From Strigops habroptila (lineage: Eukaryota > Chordata > Aves > Psittaciformes > Psittacidae): a stretch of DNA of 64,000 bases. The notes under the pieces were generated by a model. That model did no database searches. It was given only the letters and a program-made list of their open reading frames with translations, and had not been told where the DNA came from. Within the stretch, counting starts at the first letter, position 1; the number at the start of each line of letters is the position of its first letter. The stretch is taken from assembly GCF_004027225.2 (NCBI RefSeq), contig NC_044301.2, positions 22,849,340 to 22,913,339 on the forward strand. Reading direction: 5' to 3'. The position numbers and the translations under genes were made by a program. Of this stretch, positions 30,315 to 43,158 are shown one piece after another.

Positions 30315-32559
30315 TGACAAAGTTTTAGAACCTTATGACCTTCGTATAAAATTTATTGTAAGCAAAACAGGACTGTAGATAGTGTCTGAAACTAGCAGAT
30401 GTTCAGGATGTGCTGTAACTAAGTTAAGTGATAAGTAGAAGGACAGGAAGAAATCACTCACTTATGTCAGCAGTGTTACCGAACTAATTAAACTGGTGCA
30501 AGCACTTATCTACTGTGCAGACCTCAAAGACTACCAGAACAAGAATTCAAGGAAAAGATAAGGTGATGAAGAGGAAGATGAAGAAGAAACGACCACCAAA
30601 GGTCCCAAAGACCACTACCATAATAAAGTGTGCATGTGGGAAGAATGTTCTAGGAATGTGATGTCATGTATAAACAACTTCATGAATATGTATACAATAT
30701 AATGAATATGTATGACTAGCGACAATATATTCATGGTTTGGTTGATGCTCGGACAGAACACGCTAGGAGGAGCTATCCCCCGTGTTCTCTGGCGCCGCAA
30801 TAAAGAATACCTGCTTGTCAACTTAAAACTTCGTTGGCGAGTTCTTAACAAGTTCTATGAATCAACTATTTATGATGGAGAACTAATAACCTCAGAGTAC
30901 CAGCTTCACAGAGGAAGGTCATTTAAAAAGCCTTTCAAGGTGTTTTAGAGCTTGTTTATTTCTAATTACACTCACTCCTTCTGACTATGCTACATGGAAG
31001 CGAAGAATGATATCAGTACAGGAAACTTACCTGCAACTGATTATGCTCTCTAGTGCCTTCATTTCCCAATTTACTACCCCACATTAATCACACCAACCAA
31101 AAAAAAAAAATTAAAATATAATCAAGTAACAGCACATTTAAGTTAGATCGTTTATCCTACTTTTCACTATGGTGAAGGTCTGCAGCAGACAGGGAGAGCC
31201 AAGTCCTGATAAGGTTAAGTGGAATTTCTACATAGCATAGCCATTCAATCTTACACAGGGCTACAGCATCTACTATGATGTTCCTACCAGTAGGGCATCT
31301 TACAGTGCTATAACTACTGAATCCATCAGCTTCCAAACAGAACCCAATACACTCATTTTATGAAAAGGTAATAAACACATTCGAAATCACCACCCTGACT
31401 CCTTAAGTAGTCATCATTCCCAGTGCCTCAACTAACAGGCGGCTTAACAGCGTGCTGCTCAGTCTCAGTTATGTGCTCTACTAATTCCTGCTATTACAAG
31501 AATAGAAAGTAACAGCAACCCTCCTAAGCAGCCCTCCTCCCATGGTCTTTTTATATGTATCTTTTTCTCTAGTGTTTTTCTTCTAGTACAACAGCAATCA
31601 AAAAGGAAAAAAAAAAACTAGACAAAAAAAAAAAAAAAGACAAAACAAACTTGTGGAGAAGCATTATTTTAGACACTGCTCCTTGGAAAGGCCTTCAAGC
31701 TTCTACACAGCATTGCACTGCTCAGATCCTGTAACACCAGATCAGGAAAGCACAGCCTTATACTGACACTCACCAGCACTGAGGTACACAGGACAAGAGA
31801 GCAGTCAGAAACTCATGCAGTGCTTCATCATCCCTCTAACATACTTCAAAAAAACAAAGTTATCACTAATGCAAACAAAAATTTAAGTACTTCGCTTTTG
31901 CACATTTTCCTTCTCTCCACTAGGTATGCTCATTAAAGATTGCTTCTGTTATCTACACTTACTTCTATATCACATCATATTTTTCCCGTCATTAACAGAG
32001 TCATTAAATATGACACTAAATCAATTTGATAAAAACTTCATCTGCCTGGAACAGAGCACTTTTATAGATATTTTCTGGAAACATAATTCTTCATCAAGAA
32101 AAAAATAGTATAGACAAACATACAATATGTTTTTATGTACATTTTTATGCATTTTACTCCCTGAAAGGGAAGGGAACCACTCCTACACCTGAGGACAGAG
32201 TTGACAAGGCAGAGCACTAGAGAACAATACATGCTGATCATAACATTATTACATGCTTGTCCAGCAACTGTAACTGTCAGTTTGTACCAGAACCGATTTC
32301 TCTTTAGCACACCTACTCCTGATCTCCTTTGGACCCAGGGACTTCAACCCACACCTGGGCCCACTGGACAGGAGAGAACAGCAAAAGAAGGAATGCTGGC
32401 AGCAGCAGGAGCACTGGCCAGTCAAGCCTGCTTGCCAACTCTTCCTCCGCAGGTGGATTACACCTTTCAGCCCCACACCTGCCACTGCGACTTCAATCCT
32501 CTAACACACCTCCACAAGAAACCATAATCTGTGCCAGCGAAGCCTCCTCTTATACAACA
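30315..32559. other. AKTIP leader intron, no gene seen
   Basis: AT-rich single-copy DNA with a few poly-A tracts (31603-31640). No exon recognised. Confidence 0.55.
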
Positions 32560-32947
32560 GCCAACAGTGCAGAAGACGCGAGGGGTGACCTGCCAGCTCT
32601 CACCGGACACCTGGGTCTCGGGGGGGACTGTCAGCTGGAGGACCGAAACACGGTTTTACAGAGCCCCGAGCGAAGCCCCCCGTCAGTCCCGGCGGTGCCT
32701 GCAGAACGACGCCGTTCGCGGGGCGAGGCCCGCCAGGACCCAGCCCCGCTGGTAGCTGCCCCGAACCCCACTGCTCGCCCCCACTGCGCGGTCCCCTGAG
32801 GAAAGGTGCGGTGGGTGCCCCGCGAGGCGGGCGGTAGGGCTGGGCCCGATCTCTCATAAGGGACAGGGCTGACCGGGCCGGCAGACGCTCCGCGCGGTGG
32901 CGGTAGATCCTCACGGGGCAAACGGGCACGCGCAGCCCGGCCTGGCC

Positions 32948-32974
32948 TAGTCTAGTCTAGTCTAGTCTAGTCTA
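32948..32974. repeat. TCTAG pentanucleotide microsatellite
   Basis: About five perfect TCTAG units within the CpG island. Confidence 0.95.
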
Positions 32975-33587
32975 CCCCCTGCGGCGACAGGTGACCCACC
33001 GCCGCGGCCAGAGTTGTCCACCGCCCCCCGTGCCGGTGGGGACCATGCAACCGCAGCCACCGCCGGGCATTGTCCCACCGCCTCGCGCGCTCACCCGCGT
33101 CAAGACACCCGCGGCTCCGCTACACGCGCGACCCAGCCCCACCAGCCACCACATCACATATCCGGAACCAGCCTTCCACTCAGCCAATCGCCACCCGGCT
33201 CTTCCGGAAAGGCTCCGCGGGGCGGGGCGGTGCAGGCACAGCCGGCCAATCACAGCCCCCCGCGCGCTCCAGGGTGCTGCAAGACCGACACCTTTCCTGT
33301 CCCGACGTGGGGTGGACGGCGCTGAGAGCTTAGCCCTGGGGACGGAGATTGGCTCGAGCGCCTGTCCGTCTCGGGACAGTGGTGACGCACCTGTCACTCT
33401 CCCAGCAGGAAGAAAGAGCTGGGGGTGGAGCTTAAGGAAACGAACCTCTCTCATTGGCCGGCGGTGGGAGCGGGGAGGTGTGCCATTGGCCGGCGGGCCG
33501 CGGCCGTGGGAGGGGGCGGTCATGATCTGGCGGCGGGGGCGAGAGGCGCACAACCGAGTCCTGGGGAGGGGCGTGGCCGCGGCTGTC

Positions 33588-33638
33588 GTCACCGTCACCG
33601 TCACCGTCACCGTCACCGTCACCGTCACCGTCACCGTC
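33588..33638. repeat. GTCACC hexanucleotide array, 8.5 copies
   Basis: Fifty-one bases of perfect GTCACC repeats inside the CpG island. Each unit contains CGTCA, the complement of the CREB/ATF half-site TGACG, at 6-base spacing. The array causes artificial Thr-Val open frames on both strands. Confidence 0.97.
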
Positions 33639-33750
33639 TGTCCAGAACGGGCGGCGGGAGCAGCCGAGCGGCGGCTGCGTGAGGCCGGCGCCACCGGGGC
33701 TGGAAGAGAGTGAGGAAAGGCAGGAAGTGTGACTGAAGGCACCCGGGAGA

Positions 33751-36124
33751 GGGCCGAGGACCGGCTCTTGCCGCTCCTTTCAGCAGGCTCCTGTTTTACA
33801 GAACACGGTTTAGCTGGATTTTTTTTCTTTTTTTTTTTTTTTAAGTTAATAATAGATACCAGCTTCCGATACTATCGCTGAGCAGGTACACATACACACA
33901 GTGTTGTAGTTAACTGTATCTATATATACATACAAAATCTAGCTCTAAAAACCTGGTGAAGAGAAGGAGCAAAGTAAGAACAAACCCCAGAAGTTAGCTT
34001 TTATTTGTAATTACACTTTTTCTGAGCCCAGTTGAACCATTATAAAATGCTCTGCCAAAACTTAAGTAATTTGTCAGGGTTTGGCAGATGACAACAAAAT
34101 CCATGCTATCTCAAGTATAAAAATTACAGCGAAAATTAAAAATCAATTAATACAGGGTGGATTTTTTTGGTTTGTTCCTAACCTATGAGCAAAACCACCA
34201 TGCTGAGGCTATCATCGTATCAATATGTAACATTCTCCTATCTCCCTGTCCTCAAAATGCCACTTCAGAATCTCCGGTCAGTTACTAAAATCACTGTCCT
34301 GGCCAAAGCACTGCCTCAGTTTCCTGCATCCTTTTGCAATTCCCTGTTCTTTCCTATTTCAAATGTTCTTTGCCTGCACCTCCAAAGTGCCATACAACTG
34401 CTGTCTGGGTTGACATCCTAAATTATCTACCTTCCAACACCGCATGCAGTAGCAGTTACCTGTCACCTCCGTTTCTTTCCTAATCTCTTTCCTGATATAT
34501 ATATATTATTTTCCAACTCTTTTCCTGCCATCTCTCCCTTGCAGGGTACGTTTCCAGAAACCCTTTTCCCATGGTTGCCTCCCTCAGTGGGTGTCTCAGA
34601 CCCAGCCCTTCCTCAGAGCACCTTGCCTGCACTGGGTCCTGATCTTGCTGAGGACCACAAGCTGATCATTACGTGCTCGTTGACGGGTTACACAGATGCC
34701 ATAGATCTTAAACTGCAAAATTCTGTGGCTTGAACAACGTTTTAGTGTTAATTGAGTGTGTGTGTTCAGGATGTTGCAAAACTATGTCACAGTCATCATG
34801 TGAATAATAATTTGATACCCAGGATTGAGAGGAATCCTTCGCCAAGCCTTTGAATACAACACTGTTACTCTGCCAAACCCCACTACAGCCCAAGGTTTCC
34901 CATTTAGCCAACTCCAGAAATAATACTTTGACAAGAAAAAAGCTAATTTTTGTCTAATACATTTTCTTAAATGCTGTTTTCTGAACCACTGATGAGGAAA
35001 ACACTTTTTCTACCATTTCTTACTAGAACCACCTGTAATTAACATACAGATCTACACCACCATCATTTCTGTGACTCCAGAAAGTGTCTGTTTTCAACCT
35101 GGATGCAAGGTCATCACTTAAAATAGCATCTCTGTGCTCAAATGATGCTAAATGCTTTCCTAAAATCTCAAAGCACTCTGGTTTATGTCCTTGGATTTTA
35201 TACATTGTGTTGTCCTGTGTATGACAGGGTGAGGAAATCTGAAAGCATGGTTTTGGGTGTGCGCATAAACCTCATGTAGCAGCACTGATTGTACAACCGC
35301 TGGGTAATAAAATTTATTCTGTCTTTTGCTTCTGAAACCCAAAGCCCATCCAAATAGGTGTCCTCAGGTGAGCTATATGCAGTAGGAAAGTTAAATGAAT
35401 ACCTAGTTCACACACTGGTAAATCAGTAATAGCATAATGACTAAACTTAAATATGACGACTTTGAAGGGGAATGCAGAAAGCTGACCTGCAAGCTGAACT
35501 AAAATACAGAAGCTTCAAAATATTACATGGTAGACTAGATTTCATTTTCCTTTCTTAGTCATACCAGATCTGAACATATTCTACTCCACAAAATCTTTGT
35601 ATTTTGATGGATATAAGAGAATATTATGGCCCAAAATATTTTTTGTGTATTGCTTACCTTATGGCAAGTTTCTTTCCCTATGGCTTTGTACCTGTAGAAA
35701 ACATTATAAGATTAATATAAGTCTCAGTAACCTTCAGATACCTTTTCCCCTACCCTATTCCTTTTTCCCTACCTTTAGATTCTTTGTATCTGTTTCACCC
35801 AGAAGTCTAAATATAGTCAGGAATTTCATTGAAAACAATGTTTTAAGCTAGCACGGCAAAAAAAGGTGTTGGCCAAGATTTTCCACAGTACCCCCAAACC
35901 ATACATACTCATGATGCAAAACCTAAAGCTGCCAAGCTCCTACCTGTATCTTTGTGGCAGAAGGAAGAGTGCGACGGCAGTATCGTTTAAGGCACATTCG
36001 ATATGATGTTTAATTGCTCAGCGTGCAAAGATGCTGGATAGTTCTGTCTGGCTTCCTTTGGGGCAGAATGTCACCCTGTGGTGCGGCAGTTCTGAGAAGC
36101 AATCGGAACTAGAGACAGGAGGAC
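33751..36124. other. Upstream flank of AKTIP, no gene seen
   Basis: AT-rich after the island, with a poly-T run at 33819-33841 and a short AT repeat at 34496-34507. Open frames are short and unlike known proteins. Confidence 0.5.
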
Positions 36125-36350
36125 ATTAAACACGTCTGTGACCGGCGTGCGGGGAGGCCCGTCGTCGCTAGGTGGCGCTGTGAGGCCGTTCTACCCGCGC
36201 CCGGTGTTCCCCGGGCAGAGGTGGCTGAAGCCATTCCCTGCGGGAACACGGTACCTGCGGTGCGACAGGGAGAAACGGGCAGGCCCCGGTCCTGCTGCGA
36301 ACCCACACCTCTGTCAGCTCCCCCCGAAATCCCCGGCAGCTTGAGAGGGA
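36125..36350. promoter_or_regulatory. Small GC/CpG-rich island
   Basis: About 220 bases dense in CpG within otherwise AT-rich DNA, 2.4 kb beyond the AKTIP island. No CR1/LTR similarity. It could be an alternative or noncoding-RNA promoter, or an insulator, given the CTCF-like site inside it. Confidence 0.5.
36165..36180 (+). promoter_or_regulatory. Strong CTCF-like motif
   Basis: TCGCTAGGTGGCGCTG, matching the CTCF core (CNAG G/A G/T GGC G/A C) at essentially every high-information position. Occupancy is inferred. Confidence 0.5.
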
Positions 36351-37067
36351 GCCTAGTAACAGGATTTTGAAAAATAACCTATATAACTGCACAAAATGGT
36401 ACCTTGTTAGCTACTGGTATTAGCATCACTTTTTCCTCACTAAAAATGCAAAAGTGAAAGATAGCATTTTCTCTTTTTCAAAGCTAAAAAGCAGAACTAC
36501 AAACATGGTTAAAAACCTGAACTACTGGACATCTTTTTTTATACTTTCGAGTGCAATTCCTTTGTGATTTGTATACTAGAACGTACCATGAACACTTTAT
36601 AAACAAATCTAAATAAAAATAAAGGCAGTTGTCAATTTATATTTTTACTACTTTTTCTTTTTACCTTGTGAAAATGGTGCACTCTCTGATGGAGGGATTA
36701 TTTTAAACTTCTCCATGTTGGTCTCTATTTGCATAATTGCTGATAACAGGACATATCTTTCCAGAAAACCAAGAGAAAAAAATTATCAGACCCCTAAAAT
36801 ATGTTGATAAACATAGAAGAATATTTTAAAATGGGTGTTTTCATTTTAAGTACATCTATGAAGCAGTGACTGGAAGAAGGTTATTTCACAGTGCACAACA
36901 ATAGAAGCTGTCCATGAGGAGAAATACATCTTGTCACAGTTCTCTCATCATTCTGAAGGACAGTAGCACAAACAATACCTGAGTGAACTGTTTGGAGTGG
37001 ATATTTTCTGGTAAGGCTGGAGCTAACGAATGTCTCTGGCCCCTTTTACTATGTAATGCCAGGTATA
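36351..37067. other. Intergenic, nothing recognised
   Basis: AT-rich single-copy DNA between the small CpG island and the CR1. Confidence 0.5.
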
Positions 37068-38150
37068 TCATAGAATCACAGAATCATAGAATCATAGAAT
37101 CATAGAATAGTAAGGGTTGGAAAGGACCTTAAGATCATCGAGTTCCAACCCTCCTGCCATGGGCAGGGACACCTCGCACTAAACCATGTGGCCCAAGGCT
37201 CTGTCCAACCTGGCCTTGAACACCACCAGGGATGGAGCATCCACAACTTCCTTGGGCAACCCATTCCAGTGCTTCACCACCCTCACTGTAAAGAACTTCT
37301 TCCTTATATCTAATCTAAACTTCCCCTGTTTAAGTTTGAACCCATTACCCCTTGTCCTACCACTACAGTCCCTAAGGAAGAGTCCCTCCCCAGCATCCTT
37401 GTAGGCCCCCTTCAGATACTGGAAGGCTGCTCTGAGGTCTCCACGCAGCCTTCTCTTCTCCAGGCTGAACAGCCCCAACTCTCTCAGCCTGTCTTCATAT
37501 GGGAGGTGCTCCAGCCCTCTTATCATCCTCGTGGCCCTCCTCTGGACTCGCTCCAACAGCTCCATGTCCTTTTTATGTTGAGGACACCAGAACTGAATGC
37601 AGTACTCCAAGTGAGGTCTCACGAGAGCAGAGTAGAGGGGCAGGATCACCTCCTTTGACCTGCTGGTCATGCTGCTTTTGATGCAGCCCAGGATACGGTT
37701 GGCTTTCTGGGCTGCAAGCGCACACTGCCGGCTCATGTTAAGCTTCTCGTCAACCAACACCCCCAAGTCCTTCTCTGCAGGGCTGCTCTGAATCTCTTCT
37801 CTGCCCAGCCTGTAGCAGTGCCTGGGGTTGCCCCGACCCAGGTGTAGGACCTTACACTTGGCTTGGTTAAACTTCATATGGTTGGCATCGGCCCACCTCA
37901 CAAGCATGTCAAGGTCCCTCTGGATGGCATCCCTTCCCTCCAGCGTATCAACCGAACCACACAGCTTGGTGTCGTCGGCAAACTTGCTGAGGGCGCGCTC
38001 AATCCCACTGTCCATGTCGCCAACAAAGATGTTGAACAGGACAGGTCCCAACACCGATCCCTGAGGGACACCACTCGTTACAGGTTTCCAACTGGACATT
38101 GAGCCATTTACCACAACTCTTTGCGTGTGGCCATCGAGCCAGTTCTTTAT
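37068..38150 (-). mobile_element. CR1 LINE, 5'-truncated, 1.1 kb
   Basis: Minus-oriented CR1 whose 3' end shows several ATTCTATG-type repeats (37068-37105). The open frame 37179-38114 (311 codons) covers the C-terminal reverse transcriptase, from [19 protein letters not shown] through the catalytic FADD to the conserved tail [14 protein letters not shown]. Similarity to the 43 kb copy ends sharply at 38150, the truncation point. Confidence 0.95.
37179..38114 (-). pseudogene. CR1 reverse transcriptase C-terminal ORF (5'-truncated)
   Basis: Uninterrupted 311-codon frame with the RT catalytic FADD box ([11 protein letters not shown]). It lacks the endonuclease and the N-terminal RT fingers, so it cannot be autonomous. 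The intact frame suggests a relatively young insertion. Confidence 0.85.
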
Positions 38151-39808
38151 ATGCCAGAAAGGTATTTGATCTGGGAAGGCCCCCCCAAAACTTATTACCC
38201 AAAATGTTAGTTCCCATACAGGCCTTCATAGCTTGACTGAAGGTGATATCCAGATCTGTGGTTCCCATCACATGTGCTGGGGTGTGGGTGTCTTGTACTG
38301 CTTTGGCATGTGGCTCCAGTTGGATTTGACAGTAAGCACTGTTTTACTCAGTTTCACCCAGATTTACCTCAGCACAAGACAAGCCTGTTAAAAAAAGTAT
38401 AAGAAAGAAAAGATCAAAATTAGTAAAGATTAATTAGAGGTTCAGGTTTTTTAGGAACAAGATTGGAAACAAAGAGCAAATCAAATACAAAACCCCCTTC
38501 TAGCTTACACTTAATAGTATGATATTTCTCCTGTTTCTTAAAACCAAGTATAAGCTGGAAACTTTTTGTTACAGTACTATCAGTTAAAGACACTGTACTT
38601 AATTTTCCTAATGTTTCTATTACAATGAATTGCTAGAATGGGTGTGGCTATAGTGAACCAACATAAAAATGCTTTTGACTGCATATTTATTTTCCCTGAG
38701 GAACAGATAAGACAAAACAGCACTAACTACATCATCAAAATTTGTTATTTAGTTCTTAGGGTAGAATCGCAGGATCTACTGTTGGTCTTTGCTCAGTCAG
38801 CAGCAAACTCACTATTATAACACAGGGGCAGAAATATTAAATGCATTTATTCTCCATAGGAAGCCTCCTATCTACCTAGACTCACTTAATATAAAAAAGA
38901 ATACATATGTATATAATATTTGGATGCATTTATATTTGCATGGCTGTCAATGTGTTTAACAACATGAGAGATTAATGGTTCCTGAATAGCTGAAGCTATC
39001 AATGACTAATTAAAGATCACATAGTAGCCTTCAAACTACACTTTCTTTAGTATGTTTCACACTGTGGAAAAACTACATTAAACATTTAAATCTGAATGTA
39101 TTTCAGATTCCTTAATGTATGAGCCTGAAGCCTTAGTTATTGTGAGTCCAACTGTGCGGAATTCAGAACCATGAAACTTCTAAAACTGACTTACAGTACT
39201 TCTTTTATTCCTTTTTTATTTGCTTGCCTGGTAGCTCTTATTTGAATGGTGAGAATTACAGTTCTATGATGAATTTTGATTCTGCATAGTATGATTTTGG
39301 AAGCAATTCCCCATTTTGAGCAAAGGAAGGACTATTTATCAATAAATTAACAAAAAAAGTTATATACTTGAATTTGACCAGAGGTTTACGATGTCAGAAT
39401 AAATTCCATTAAAGAAGTCTTAGATCCCAATTGTTCTACTTATGGGAATATTTCTGGGATATTTTACTTATAGAGTAAATCCAACCCCTCGGAGAGCCAG
39501 CCATGATTACTGCCCTGCCAGGTAGTCTAACATGTGAGGTTGCTGACCTCAATATTTCAATAAATTAAAAGTTTGTGAGAAAGATTGCTTCTTGTCCCTC
39601 CATCCCTTCAAACAGAAACTACAGCCAATGCTACCTGCTCAGAATTTATAACTCGGGACAGAGAAGATACATTTGCAAACATAAAGGACTGAATGAAAAC
39701 TCAAAAACATCCCTCTTGCCTCCCAATTTTTTTTCTTTCTATATTCTGTATATACCTTTCTGGCTTAAACTAAACAGTTCAGGATATAGTATATATTTAG
39801 TAGAGAGT
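38151..39808. other. Intergenic, nothing recognised
   Basis: AT-rich DNA without long open frames or known repeats. Confidence 0.5.
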
Positions 39809-39953
39809 TGTCATGGTTTAAGCCCAGCCAGTAAGTCAGAACCACACAGCTGCTTGCTCACTCCCTCCTTCCCCCCCCCCCGGGTGGGATGGGGAGGAGA
39901 ATTGAAAGAATGTAAACCCCATGGGTTGAGATAAGAACAGTCCAATAACTAAA
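39809..39953 (-). mobile_element. Truncated LTR of the same ERV family
   Basis: Matches only the last about 145 bases (R/U5 side) of the LTR, from TGTCATGGTTTAAGCCC to AACAGTCCAATAACTAA on the + strand; similarity then stops abruptly. No partner LTR nearby. Confidence 0.8.
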
Positions 39954-42070
39954 TTTATATGCTTTTACCAATTTCCTTTGATGAACATTTTGTTATTCAG
40001 GAAGGATGATGGGAGTTCTGAGTTCAAATAAATCTGCACTGCTATATCTACTGTAGAAGAGGAGTACCCAAGATCATTCATGAAGTAGAAGCAGCCTAGG
40101 CAAGTAACATTGTGGCATCTAGCTAGAGTGTGCTTCTCTGTACAGCACTTCAGCACATAGTCCAGTTGAACTCCATTGCACAGACTATCAGATTTAGAAT
40201 TTTTTTTATCATAACCCATCTTAGTACAAGAGATCCCAGTGCTGGGTTGATAACAGACCTAGTACATTTTCCCCAGGAAATAAAAGTTACAACCATGCTT
40301 GAATAATACAGATGTTCAATGCATTCCACAGTGGTAAATAATGATCAAGATACATAGTCAAAGGGTGATCACAACTGCTTCACAGGTATGCTCATTCAAA
40401 CAAAAATGCAAACTAAATACTAAATGATACAGGGAAGAAAAAAAGAATTTGGTCCTTTCTTATATTAAAAAAACCCATACAGAACTAAAAAAGATCAATA
40501 TTTAACTGCCCATTGCAACTGCTATCCCTCCCTGTCCCCTAAAATAAAGATTAATGTCAGACCAAGCACTGCTCAGATATCTGATGTCATGACTTGTGAT
40601 AAAAACAGCGAGCCATGTACACAAAAAGAGCTGGTGAAATGCCATGTTAAGGAATGTGTTAATTTTGCTAAAGACTACTGAGAAAGAACTCAATTACAAG
40701 ACAAAAGAAAACAGAGAGAAAATGATGGGAGATAAATATATTTTTAATCTAGTGTGGAAAGCCATAACATGAACCAATTTCAAACAAGACATTCAGTAAA
40801 TATTTTAATAGTGAGAGCAATTAACCACTTTACTGAAGGGAGTTATTTTATATCTCTTGATTCTTCAAAGTGAATTTGAAAATCTCACAGTATAAATTTT
40901 TTTTATCTAGCTACTGTGTTCAGTATCGCATTGACTGGGTGAAATGTAATGGCCTACCACAAAGGCTGGAGGTGATGCATTAATGGGCTCTTCTATTTAA
41001 ATGTGAACTTTCTGACTTCAGGCAGCTAAATAAACTATCCCCATGTTAATATTACAACTAATCACTCTCTCCTTCTATATCTGAATGCTATTAGATCGAG
41101 TTTATACAAATCCAAAAGATGTCCTCAAGTTCACCTTCCTTAAAATATTAGTACTTCCTCTAACCTACCAACAGAGTCCCAATTGATCTCAATGCAGGAC
41201 TTAGAATAAAAAGAGGGAAGCTGAGCATAGACCTGTTCTCTCATAGGCAATTTTAGCCTCATTTTTCATTTTGTTTAAAATAAACCATTAAGTACTTACT
41301 GTTTGGAATAAATACAAGTATTTTAGGCTCCTAAGGAGTATGCCACTGAGATGGAATCACTCCCCAAATATGGGATCATGATGATTATCACATGGCAGTG
41401 ACTGCTATATAAACTGTGCAGTGAAGGAGCTACAGTTTGTGTTACACTGACAGATTCCTCATTTTTACTTCCACCATCTGTCATAAGTAGAATCTACTGG
41501 AAAATGGAGTACAAATCATTCACGAATTTACACCACTAGTTGAGCTAGTTCTGTGCTATATAATTTCTGGAAGTGAATGTCTGTTTTGCACCCTAAGGGC
41601 TGCTCATATGCATAAATAGCCCTCTTTTTTCTGCTTCTGAATCACAGTGTCCAGCCAATACAAAAAAGATTATGAAGTATGAAAACTGAACATATCTCCA
41701 CCATGGAACAATAACAAGATCTATACTTGGATTTCCTGGGAAATAAAAATTGTAGCTATACTTCCTGTCAGCCCATTCCTTTGAACATGTTCTCTTCATA
41801 ATTTGGATTTTGAATCAAGTTTAAATGGCAGTTAAAAATTGTATGTGGCAGTACACAATGAAATTTATCTTGACAGCTTGAACATCAAAACTAAAAATAA
41901 ATTACTTCACATCCAAATAATAAGTAATAACAATGTTAGCCTGCATAAGAATAGCAGGACTGGATTCAAATACAATATTAATTTTAGGGATATGAGTGAC
42001 TAGGGAGAGACAGAGCCAAAGAAACAAATCCTTCATATAGCAATAGTCTCTTCTTATCCCCCAGGCAACT
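39954..42070. other. Intergenic, nothing recognised
   Basis: AT-rich, single-copy in appearance, no coding signal. Confidence 0.45.
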
Positions 42071-42310
42071 GGTTGCCTTTCACCTCAGTGGCAGAGCAAT
42101 TATGTAGCATAATGACTGCAGTGCAAATAAGCAGAGAGATTTTATTAAACCAAATGAGCAAATCATCTGCGTATTATTGCGATTTGATTGACAGTGACGT
42201 GTCGAGCAGATACGGATGTGAATATGATAAAGCAGCTTGCAGGAAAGCTCTTGATAATGTTACTCTTGATAAAGTTGCTTGGCAAACCTCTCTAAGTAAA
42301 TAAAGGGGAA
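42071..42310. promoter_or_regulatory. Candidate conserved noncoding element 1
   Basis: Keeps six CpGs in an AT-rich desert and contains TGATTGACAG (PBX/HOX-MEIS type), GTGCAAATAA (octamer/POU-like) and several ATTA cores. A 76-codon open frame runs through it but resembles no protein. Conservation itself cannot be tested here. Confidence 0.3.
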
Positions 42311-42594
42311 AGAATATGATGCATACTAATTCACATAGTTTGCAACCTGCCACAGGACTAGAGGAAAAGTTGCGATAGGTTCAGCACATGGCATTACATA
42401 TGAATTCTAAAATTGCATTTATGAGTCTCATAGACTTTACAATAATATATTAATATTGAAAGTAAAGGTCATTCCACATAACAATTAAGTTGCCTGAGCT
42501 TCAACTTTTATATCAGTAACGGACTCAGGCTGGGGGCACGAGGAGGAGGAAAACAAGCAGAATGATCTGAATAATATAAAATGTTACTTTGAAA

Positions 42595-42960
42595 GATTGC
42601 TGCCTTTTGCTGGGATGTTCATTTACACATTTGTACTTTCAGTAGACAGGCCTGCCATCCAAATGATTAAATCGATACCTTTCATATGGGAATGGGATTA
42701 ATTGGCATGGGTCTTCAGGACTCCATATAAGCCACTCTTACACTCATGACTCCCTTGTGACATCACGGCTGCACAAATTCCAAAGTTTCACATCATGGAA
42801 CTTGGGATAATTATTTTTGGCACATGGAATGAATTAACCAAGGTGACAGGGAAGCTTTGACAGCAATGCCCACGGAAGAAAAGCAATGGGCATAAAATCA
42901 CCTGTGCTGTAATGGCACTAACATCATGAATAAATTTGGGCTTTCAAGATGAAACTGTTT
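42595..42960. promoter_or_regulatory. Candidate conserved noncoding element 2
   Basis: Dense homeodomain-like and bZIP-like sites: AAATGATTAAATCGAT, GGGATTAATTGG, GTGACATCACGG. No repeats, no coding signal. Inference from sequence texture only. Confidence 0.25.
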
Positions 42961-43158
42961 TAGTGGATAAACCATGTGATAAATAGCTCTATTTTCTCCA
43001 CTCCTCTTTTTTTTTTCCTATTATTTTAAATGTGAATGTGAACAAGCAACAGCATAATGCCACACTTAGAATCGTAGAATCATAGAATCGTAAGGGTTGG
43101 AAAGGACCTTAAGATCATCTAGTTCCAACCCCCTTGCCATGGGCAGGGACACCTTGCC

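Larger units (their letters stand above)
32560..33750. promoter_or_regulatory. AKTIP: CpG island, probable AKTIP promoter and leader exon
   Basis: A sharp change to GC- and CpG-rich DNA upstream (minus sense) of the AKTIP start. GC boxes occur near 33215-33232 and 33508-33516. CCAAT boxes lie on the + strand at 33184-33188 and 33246-33250 and on the - strand at 33348-33352, 33453-33457 and 33485-33489. A minus-strand donor CGG/GTGAGC just below 33095 could end an untranslated first exon. No TATA box, as usual for housekeeping genes. Assignment is by position; the TSS is not determined. Confidence 0.8.

Noticed and set aside
32972-33742. Open frames of 240-256 codons with Thr-Val runs on both strands
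   Set aside because: They arise from the GTCACC array, which lacks stops in every frame, plus GC-rich island DNA. There are no domains, and both strands are open at once.
42073-42303. 76-codon small protein gene
   Set aside because: No homology, splice, or poly(A) support; the open frame is explained by chance in a possible conserved noncoding block.
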